DNA from: Anaerorhabdus sp036636695
GTDB lineage: Bacteria > Bacillota_I > Bacilli_A > Erysipelotrichales > Erysipelotrichaceae
Direction: 5' to 3' (one strand)
NCBI RefSeq assembly: GCF_036636695.1
Contig: NZ_JAVWNW010000024.1
Length of the DNA stretch: 19,847 nt
Shown here: positions 15,026-19,847 of the stretch, piece after piece
How the letters are laid out: each line of letters starts with the position of its first letter
Numbering within the stretch: position 1 is the stretch's first letter
Translations under genes and position numbers: made by a program
The notes under the pieces: model-generated
Seen by the model: the letters and a program-made list of their open reading frames with translations, nothing else
Databases searched by the model: none
Told to the model about the DNA's origin: nothing

Positions 15026-15883
15026 CTTTTTCATCACGAGTAATGCCATTGCCACAATAATAAAGAGACACCCTAGAATTTTCATAAAACCAACCGATTC
15101 ATTTAATAAGAAGAAACCAAACACAACAGATGATATTGGTTCAAATAAACAGAACATACTTGCAAGAGTACTTCCCAATTCTTCTATTCCTATCTTCAAG
15201 AAGATAAGTGCAATGAATGATGCCAATAACCCAATACATACCATTAGAAAATAATTAGATACCGGTTGATTGAATACAATTTGATTTGAAAAAATATTAA
15301 ACACAAGTAATGAAACACTAACAATAGCCGATAAATAAAAAGATAGTTTGTAATTATTCATCGATGATAATCCTGCTTTTTCAATACCCACTAAATAAAC
15401 CGCAAATGTTACTCCACTAATCAGTGCCATTGCAATACCTTGTATTCTTGAAAAATCATTAAAATCTATAAAACAAACAATGCCAATCATCGCTAGTGCA
15501 AGTGAAATGTATTGTCTTGTTGTAATATGATCACGATAAATGAAATGACAAATAACCAATACAAATAAAGGATACATGAAATGAAGTGTCGTTGCTGTTC
15601 CAACCCCAATATATGTATAACTGCTATATAAGAGTAACGTAGTGAAGACCGCTCCAAATAAGCCGATAATCATCATCTTTATAAATTCATCTTTATTTAA
15701 TCTAAGTGAAATTTTATTCTTAATGAGTAAGACTGCCAAAACTGGGAGAACAAGCAAACTTCTGAAAAACGTTAATGAATATGGGTTATTTCCATACTCA
15801 TATGTCATTGAACATAATACTGGTGTGAACCCATAGATTAACGCAGAAATTATTGTAAGTACTATCGCCCTATTTTTTGTCAT
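15014..15883 (-). CDS. EamA-family (DMT superfamily) transporter
   Basis: 289 residues from the ATG at 15883, chosen for the AGGGGGA site just upstream; a GTG seven codons earlier lies in a hairpin. About ten membrane helices are arranged as two EamA repeats, each opening with a recognisable pattern (LIYGFTPVLCSM near the N-terminus; ALISGVTFAVYLVGIEKAG near the middle). The C-terminus is a lysine-rich cytoplasmic tail. DMT/EamA proteins export or import amino acids, nucleosides or other metabolites; the substrate is not predictable. It stands after the HAD-pfkB operon behind a terminator-like hairpin. A weak -10-like TATGAT near 15930 could start its own transcript. Confidence 0.88.
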   Translation of the reverse strand: MTKNRAIVLTIISALIYGFTPVLCSMTYEYGNNPYSLTFFRSLLVLPVLAVLLIKNKISLRLNKDEFIKMMIIGLFGAVFTTLLLYSSYTYIGVGTATTLHFMYPLFVLVICHFIYRDHITTRQYISLALAMIGIVCFIDFNDFSRIQGIAMALISGVTFAVYLVGIEKAGLSSMNNYKLSFYLSAIVSVSLLVFNIFSNQIVFNQPVSNYFLMVCIGLLASFIALIFLKIGIEELGSTLASMFCLFEPISSVVFGFFLLNESVGFMKILGCLFIIVAMALLVMKKKKA

Positions 15884-15893
15884 AAGTCCCCCT

Positions 15894-15922
15894 AAAAAAA
15901 GCACAATTTAATTGTACTTTTT
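15894..15922 (-). terminator. Terminator between pfkB and the EamA gene
   Basis: An 11-base stem (15896-15906 with 15912-15922, one G-U pair on the minus strand) ends in seven T residues that run directly into AGGGGG, the ribosome site of the EamA gene. It should stop most transcripts of the HAD-pfkB operon. Confidence 0.75.
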
Positions 15923-15950
15923 CCATTTTATCATAAAGATTTGATTTCGT

Positions 15951-16877
15951 TTACTTCTTTTTTAAAACGACTGCTTTCATTACTTGTTTTACATATTTAG
16001 CTTCAGCTGGTTTAGTTCCAACTGTGGTAACAGCTCCTGTTGCGGCGGCCATCGAAAGTTTCATGATTTCTTCTAATGTATATCTTTGATCATATCCATA
16101 AGCTATAGCACCAACCATTGCATCTCCCGCACCAACAGATGATTTTGTTTCGACATGAATTGGAAGTGCTTGATAAACATTATCCCTTGTGACAAAAAGC
16201 GCACCTTCTTTTCCTAATGAAACTACAACTAATACAATTCCTGTCTTAATTAATTCTTTTGCTTTTTCTATACATTGCGGAATTGTTAATGATTCTTCGC
16301 CAAAGCATTCAGCCAGTTCTCTACGATTTGGCTTTATAATAGTCGGACAACTCTTAATACCTTCTATTAATGCTTCACCTGATGTATCGAGAATAACAAG
16401 TGCACCAAGTTTTTTAACTTCAATAATCATTTTTTGATATACATTACTATTGATACCATTTGGAACACTGCCTGCTAGAATCACGACATCTAATGGTTTA
16501 ACATTGGCTTTTAATGCATTCACAATCTCTGTGATATTTTTCTTGTCTACATGTGGACCAAGTTCATTAAATTCTGTTAATGATCCTTTTTTATCAATCA
16601 CTTTTAAATTAATTCTTGTATTTTGTTCAACAGTTGATGTAAACAGTGGTATATATCTAGTTTCTAAAACATCTTTAATTGTTGCACCTACTGCACCACC
16701 TAAAATAGCATAAGCAGTTGAAACTCCATTTAAAGCTCGAATTGTTTTTGATGCATTAATTCCTTTTCCACCAACATCATAGCTTGTAATTTCAATACGA
16801 TTCAAATTACCTTTTTCAAATGAATCACATTTTGCTGTTTTATCCAACGAAGGATTTAGTGTTACTGTATGTATCAT
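15951..16877 (-). CDS. PfkB-family 1-phosphofructokinase / tagatose-6-phosphate kinase
   Basis: 308 residues, standard for the FruK/LacC branch. It phosphorylates a phosphorylated ketohexose with ATP to a bisphosphate (fructose-1-phosphate to fructose-1,6-bisphosphate, or tagatose-6-phosphate to the 1,6-bisphosphate). Signatures: TLNPSLDKT (6-14), GGKGINASK (36-44), NELGPHV (104-110), IKPNRREL (181-188) and the anion-hole/catalytic GAGDAMVG with Asp252. No fructose PTS or lac/tag genes are next to it, so FruK and LacC cannot be separated. AGGAGG precedes the ATG; the HAD gene ends 11 bases upstream, so the two are one operon. Confidence 0.9.
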   Translation of the reverse strand: MIHTVTLNPSLDKTAKCDSFEKGNLNRIEITSYDVGGKGINASKTIRALNGVSTAYAILGGAVGATIKDVLETRYIPLFTSTVEQNTRINLKVIDKKGSLTEFNELGPHVDKKNITEIVNALKANVKPLDVVILAGSVPNGINSNVYQKMIIEVKKLGALVILDTSGEALIEGIKSCPTIIKPNRRELAECFGEESLTIPQCIEKAKELIKTGIVLVVVSLGKEGALFVTRDNVYQALPIHVETKSSVGAGDAMVGAIAYGYDQRYTLEEIMKLSMAAATGAVTTVGTKPAEAKYVKQVMKAVVLKKK

Positions 16878-16888
16878 CCTTATACCTC

Positions 16889-17713
16889 CTATATTATTCC
16901 ATAATGCTTAAATGCATTTTCAATACCATCATCTAAAATATCTGTAGTAATATAATCTGCAATTTCTTTTATATCTTCACTTCCATTACCCATTGATATT
17001 CCTATACCGCAATCTCTAATCATCTCGAAATCATTCGAACTATCACCAATCGCAATCGCATCTTTTAATGTTGCTCCATAAGCTTCACATACAATTTTTG
17101 CGGCAGTTCCTTTAGTTTCAGTTTTATAACTAATTTCTACACAATGAGATTTAATTTTAGGATTTCTCAATGTTGTTAAACAATTGAATTCTTCTGGAAG
17201 TTCTTTTTTCAATTGCTCAATCATATGCTCATCTTCCGCATACACACAAATCTTTGAAACACGGTCATTTTCATCATAGTATTCAATTGGGAAATAACAA
17301 TTTGAGCGCATAATTTCAATGCCTTCCTCAACATTTTTAGCAGAGCCTGAGAAGTATTCATAAATATGGCGATAAGCTACTTCATCATAGTATGCTCCTG
17401 CGTTTCCTTCTAAACAGTAGCCAAGATTAAACAATGAAGCTAATTTTCTTACTAACACGATATCTTCTTTTCTAAACGCTTTATCATGTACTCGTTTACC
17501 ATGCACATAGACTACAGCTCCAGCACTAAATACAAATCCATCAACATCTAAGTTCAAAAATAATTTGGCTGCTGAAAGTGATCTTCCAGTACATACAAAT
17601 AATTTATGACCATTTTCTTTTGCTTTTTTAAGTGCATCCATTGCTGAATATGGTACTGCATTAATCTTTGGGCTATAGAGCGTTCCATCAATATCTAAGA
17701 ATATATATTTCAT
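16889..17713 (-). CDS. Cof-type HAD-superfamily phosphatase
   Basis: 274 residues from the ATG at 17713, which has GTGAGGA about eight bases upstream; an upstream in-frame start at 17761 would lie in the terminator hairpin and before the -10 box. HAD motifs: FLDIDGT with Asp7 and Asp9, VCTGRS with Thr42, Lys201 in KGTAAK and GDSSND (223-228). The C2-type cap lies between motifs II and III. Likely removes phosphate from a sugar phosphate or related metabolite. Being co-transcribed with a sugar-phosphate kinase, it may clear a side product or recycle phosphosugars. It is not close in sequence to the other HAD protein at 3132-3914. Confidence 0.88.
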   Translation of the reverse strand: MKYIFLDIDGTLYSPKINAVPYSAMDALKKAKENGHKLFVCTGRSLSAAKLFLNLDVDGFVFSAGAVVYVHGKRVHDKAFRKEDIVLVRKLASLFNLGYCLEGNAGAYYDEVAYRHIYEYFSGSAKNVEEGIEIMRSNCYFPIEYYDENDRVSKICVYAEDEHMIEQLKKELPEEFNCLTTLRNPKIKSHCVEISYKTETKGTAAKIVCEAYGATLKDAIAIGDSSNDFEMIRDCGIGISMGNGSEDIKEIADYITTDILDDGIENAFKHYGII

Positions 17714-17734
17714 CTTTATGTCCTCACTAGGACT

Positions 17735-17740
17735 ATTATA
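17735..17740 (-). promoter_or_regulatory. Possible proximal -10 box for HAD-pfkB
   Basis: TATAAT on the minus strand, 22 bases before the ATG at 17713. The -35 position overlaps the terminator hairpin (about CTTTGG) and is poor. A second TATAAT at 17851-17856 could instead drive a longer transcript through the terminator. Confidence 0.4.
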
Positions 17741-17747
17741 ACACAAA

Positions 17748-17856
17748 GAAAAAAGACCCAAAGGTCTTTCTTCTTTTCAAATATATAAGGGGATAGAATA
17801 TATCTACACATTGATAGGGGGTCAACGTATAGGCAAGATATCCTTGCACGATTATA
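17748..17856 (-). ncRNA. Candidate leader or small RNA upstream of HAD-pfkB
   Basis: On the minus strand a TATAAT (17856-17851) would start a transcript near 17844. It would begin with a hairpin (GCAAG/CTTGC, loop 5), pass two C-runs (CCCCCTATC and CTATCCCC) flanking a small UAGA/UCUA hairpin, and end in the terminator at 17769-17752. GACCC at 17822-17818 is complementary to the GGGTC of the terminator arm, so an alternative antiterminator stem is possible. No known RNA class is recognised and the -35 is weak. Confidence 0.3.
17752..17770 (-). terminator. Intrinsic terminator upstream of HAD-pfkB
   Basis: A 7-base stem (17752-17758 with 17763-17769, AAAGACC/GGTCTTT) with a 4-base loop. On the minus strand the stem is followed by TTT-C-TTT; on the plus strand by CTTCTTTT. 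It may end the uxu transcript or be part of a regulated leader. Confidence 0.75.
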
Positions 17857-17858
17857 AT

Positions 17859-17885
17859 AACAAACCACTATCAAATAGTTGTGTT
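17859..17885. repeat. Inverted repeat downstream of uxuB
   Basis: ACTAT and ATAGT pair perfectly around CAA, with partial outer symmetry between AACAAACC and GTTGTGTT. The stem is weak and the minus-strand sequence after it is T-rich. It could be a poor terminator for uxuAB or a protein site near the TATAAT at 17851-17856. Confidence 0.35.
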
Positions 17886-17909
17886 ACTTCTATGTGATAT
17901 TATGTGAAA

Positions 17910-18752
17910 TCAAACTCCCGAATATGCTGAAAAACCACCATCAACTGGTATTACTACTCCAGTTACAAAACTACTTGCATCATTACACAATAGAAAGAAC
18001 AATGTACCCACTAATTCATCAATTTTACCAAAGCGATTCATCGGTGTATTACTAAGAATTTTCTTTGTTCTTTCTGTTGGTTCTCCTAAATCATTAAACA
18101 ACATCTTTTCATTTTGTTTAGTCACAAAAAATCCAGGTGCGATTGCATTACAGCGAATGTTCTCATTTTTAAAGTAAACAGCTAGCCATTGTGTAAAATT
18201 ACTAATACCCGCCTTGGCTGCACTGTATGCTGGTATTTTCGTTAATGGTGTATATGCATTCATGCTTGATATATTAATAACACTACAGCCTTCCTTCCCC
18301 AACATATCTTTTGAAAAGATTTGTGTTGGTAATAAAGTTCCCATGAAGTTAAGATCAAATACAAAACGTATTCCATCTTCATCTAAATCATAGAATGTTT
18401 TTAATTCATTCATCTTATTTCTATCCAAATATTCATCATCAGTTGTTGCTTTTGGATTATTACCACCTGCACCATTAATTAAGATATCGCATAATCCTAA
18501 GTCCTTTACAATTTCTTCATGAATTTTCTTTAATGAATCACTTGATAAAACATTGCATTTATATGCTTGGGAAGTTCCACCAGCTTCATTTATCTCTTTT
18601 TCCAGTTGTAATACAGCTTCTTCATTGATATCCAATAGAGCTAACTTAGCACCTGTTTTAGACAATGCTTTTGCGAATGTATTACAAATAATTCCACCTG
18701 CTCCAGTTATGACAACTACTTTATTTAACAAATTAATTTCAAAAGGAATCAT
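17910..18752 (-). CDS. uxuB: D-fructuronate/D-mannonate oxidoreductase, SDR type
   Basis: Predicted to reduce D-fructuronate to D-mannonate with NAD(P)H in hexuronate breakdown. 280 residues of a classical short-chain dehydrogenase: cofactor loop TGAGGII (16-22), NGAGG (93-97), catalytic Ser162/163, Tyr176 and Lys180 in YSAAK, and the PGFFVT segment (206-211). An extra loop at about 99-127, between the NAG motif and the next helix, is typical of the Bacillus-type UxuB/YjmF proteins, which are unrelated to the long-chain E. coli UxuB. It starts one base after the uxuA stop, with AAGGGA inside the uxuA end as ribosome site. The uxuA neighbour makes the assignment much firmer than sequence alone. 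Confidence 0.85.
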   Translation of the reverse strand: MIPFEINLLNKVVVITGAGGIICNTFAKALSKTGAKLALLDINEEAVLQLEKEINEAGGTSQAYKCNVLSSDSLKKIHEEIVKDLGLCDILINGAGGNNPKATTDDEYLDRNKMNELKTFYDLDEDGIRFVFDLNFMGTLLPTQIFSKDMLGKEGCSVINISSMNAYTPLTKIPAYSAAKAGISNFTQWLAVYFKNENIRCNAIAPGFFVTKQNEKMLFNDLGEPTERTKKILSNTPMNRFGKIDELVGTLFFLLCNDASSFVTGVVIPVDGGFSAYSGV

Positions 18753-18753
18753 T

Positions 18754-19794
18754 TTACTTACTTCCCTTCTCTAATGTTTCCCAAATACCCGCTAGATACA
18801 TAGCACCTAATGCACGGTCATATAAACCATAACCAGGTTTTCCAGTTTCGCCCCAAATCATTCTTCCATGATCTGGTCTCATGTATCCATCAAATCCATT
18901 CTCATAATACGCTTTTAAAATATCTACCATATTTAGACTGCCACATTTTGAATAATGTGCTGATTCTTCAAAATCAGTATTATTTATTATTTTCACATTG
19001 CGAATATGGGCAAAGTGAATACGCTTTATCTTTGTATATTTCGCAATTAACTTAGGAATATCATTGCTTTTTGTGCATCCAAGTGAACCACTACACAATG
19101 TCAATCCGTGATGAATATCATCATAAAGTGCCAAGAAACGATCTAGATTCTTTTCATTAGTAATAATTCTCGGTAATCCGAAGATATTCCAAGGAGGATC
19201 ATCTGGATGAATAGCCATCTTAACATCACACTCAATTGCAACAGGTATAATTTCATGAATGAAATATTCTAGGTTTTTCCACAATCCTTCTTCACCTATT
19301 TTTTTATACGCATCAATAAGATTCATCATTTCTTCTGGTGTATAACTTGCATCCCATCCTGGTAAAGACATATTTTTTATGTCGATGTTATTCAATTGTT
19401 CTTGATAGTACACTAATGCATTACTTCCATCCTCAAGAGGATGATTTAACTCACTGCGTGTCCAATCGAATACTGGCATGAAGTTATAACAAATACATTT
19501 GATTCCATGCTTTGATAGTAGGCGAATATTTGTCTTATAGTTCTCGATATATTCCTTATATTTACCTTTTCCAAGTTTGATATCTTCATGTACCGGAACT
19601 GACTCAACTACTTCAAATTCTAATCCTTCTTTTACACATTTATTTTTAAGTTCAACTATTTCTTTCTCTGGCCAAATGTCTCCTACTGGAACACTATAAA
19701 TAGCACTTACAACTCCACTCATACATGGAATTTGTTTAATGTAATTTAGTGGCACTTTGTCTGTATCACCAAACCACCTAAATGTCATTTTCAT
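18754..19794 (-). CDS. uxuA: Mannonate dehydratase
   Basis: Dehydrates D-mannonate to 2-keto-3-deoxygluconate (EC 4.2.1.8). 346 residues, TIM-barrel, standard length for Firmicute UxuA. The manganese-binding set matches the family: His196 (AIHPDDPPW), Cys234 (TLCSGSLG), His263 (FAHIRNV) and Asp308 (RPDHGRMIWGE). The N-terminal MTFRWFG is also typical. Two ATG codons compete: 19794, which overlaps a preceding stop (TAATG), and 19788, giving MTFRWFG directly. Neither has a strong ribosome site, so start by coupling to an upstream gene is likely. It forms an operon with uxuB. KdgK, KdgA and UxaC, needed to complete the pathway, are not visible here and may lie to the right. Confidence 0.95.
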   Translation of the reverse strand: MKMTFRWFGDTDKVPLNYIKQIPCMSGVVSAIYSVPVGDIWPEKEIVELKNKCVKEGLEFEVVESVPVHEDIKLGKGKYKEYIENYKTNIRLLSKHGIKCICYNFMPVFDWTRSELNHPLEDGSNALVYYQEQLNNIDIKNMSLPGWDASYTPEEMMNLIDAYKKIGEEGLWKNLEYFIHEIIPVAIECDVKMAIHPDDPPWNIFGLPRIITNEKNLDRFLALYDDIHHGLTLCSGSLGCTKSNDIPKLIAKYTKIKRIHFAHIRNVKIINNTDFEESAHYSKCGSLNMVDILKAYYENGFDGYMRPDHGRMIWGETGKPGYGLYDRALGAMYLAGIWETLEKGSK

Positions 19795-19847
19795 TATCTT
19801 TGTACTCTACCCGAAGCGTCCCCTTGACATAAAGCCTCAACTTCAGC
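19794..19847 (-). CDS. Possible 3' end of an upstream gene (partial)
   Basis: One minus-strand frame is open from the window edge to a TAA whose last base is the A of the uxuA ATG. The 17 residues read AEVEALCQGDASGRVQR; I do not recognise them. Overlap of stop and start and the lack of a good uxuA ribosome site favour a real upstream gene, but 17 codons without a stop is weak evidence. G+C here is about 50%, above the rest of the window. Confidence 0.35.
   Translation of the reverse strand, partial: AEVEALCQGDASGRVQR

Noticed and set aside
14979..15254. Plus-strand open frame running into the EamA gene
   Set aside because: It is antisense to a clear transporter gene, has no ribosome site and its residues follow the shadow of membrane-protein codons.
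17891..17907. Direct repeat TATGTGA with 10-base period downstream of uxuB
   Set aside because: Only seven bases, two copies, AT-rich surroundings; no function can be supported.
1..19847. Mobile elements, CRISPR arrays, tRNA or rRNA genes, toxin-antitoxin or defence genes
   Set aside because: Nothing of these kinds is seen; apart from the two operator copies no long repeats stand out, and all sizeable genes have metabolic, transport or regulatory families.

Overview
The window reads as chromosomal DNA from a low-GC Gram-positive bacterium (Bacillota). Base composition is AT-rich throughout (by eye roughly one third G+C), Shine-Dalgarno sites are strong (AGGAGG type), Trp is encoded by TGG, there is a sugar phosphotransferase system (PTS) with a BglG/LicR-like regulator and a candidate CcpA site, and the proBA, uxuA and SDR-type uxuB genes are of Firmicute style. 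A commensal of the Erysipelotrichia type would fit, but I cannot fix the genus. I see no tRNA, rRNA, CRISPR array, insertion sequence or phage gene. No gap between genes exceeds 300 bases.

Layout. 1-70 (-): first codons of a gene running off the left edge, possibly a transketolase N-terminal subunit. 300-2654 (+): multidomain diguanylate cyclase. 2681-4492 (-): operon for a YitT-type membrane protein, a Cof-type HAD phosphatase and a GlcG/HbpS-like (UPF0303) protein. 4535-6429 (-): iron-type alcohol dehydrogenase followed by an RPE-fold sugar-phosphate epimerase. 6605-8939 (+): Gfo/Idh/MocA oxidoreductase translationally coupled to an M29 metallopeptidase. 9141-11188 (+): proBA, the first two steps of proline synthesis. 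11270-13366 (-): PTS EIICB and EIIA of the glucose family. 13505-15013 (+): PRD/EIIB-type regulator, divergent from the PTS genes. 15014-15883 (-): EamA/DMT exporter. 15951-17713 (-): Cof-type HAD phosphatase and a PfkB-family sugar-phosphate kinase. 17910-19794 (-): uxuB and uxuA, the D-fructuronate to 2-keto-3-deoxygluconate branch of hexuronate breakdown, with a possible gene end just upstream at the right edge.

How it fits together. The most interesting feature is a shared regulatory element found twice: between the dehydrogenase and Gfo/Idh genes (6488-6523) and between the PTS and regulator genes (13430-13464). It has an imperfect palindrome (half-site TTGTGGTAA) and, five bases further on, a second conserved block TACGAATTA. 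In both copies the palindrome centre lies 41.5-42.5 bases upstream of a minus-strand -10 box that lacks a usable -35, which is what an activator-dependent promoter looks like. This links the PTS transporter, dehydrogenase, epimerase and probably the oxidoreductase and peptidase into one candidate regulon interrupted by proBA. I infer a sugar or sugar-conjugate catabolic system whose substrate cannot be told from sequence. The candidate regulator keeps the PRD/EIIB layout but appears to have lost its phosphorylatable histidines.

A second recurring theme is intrinsic-terminator-like hairpins whose T-tract runs straight into the Shine-Dalgarno of the next gene (before yitT, EIIA and eamA). A candidate leader or small RNA with a terminator lies upstream of the HAD-pfkB pair.
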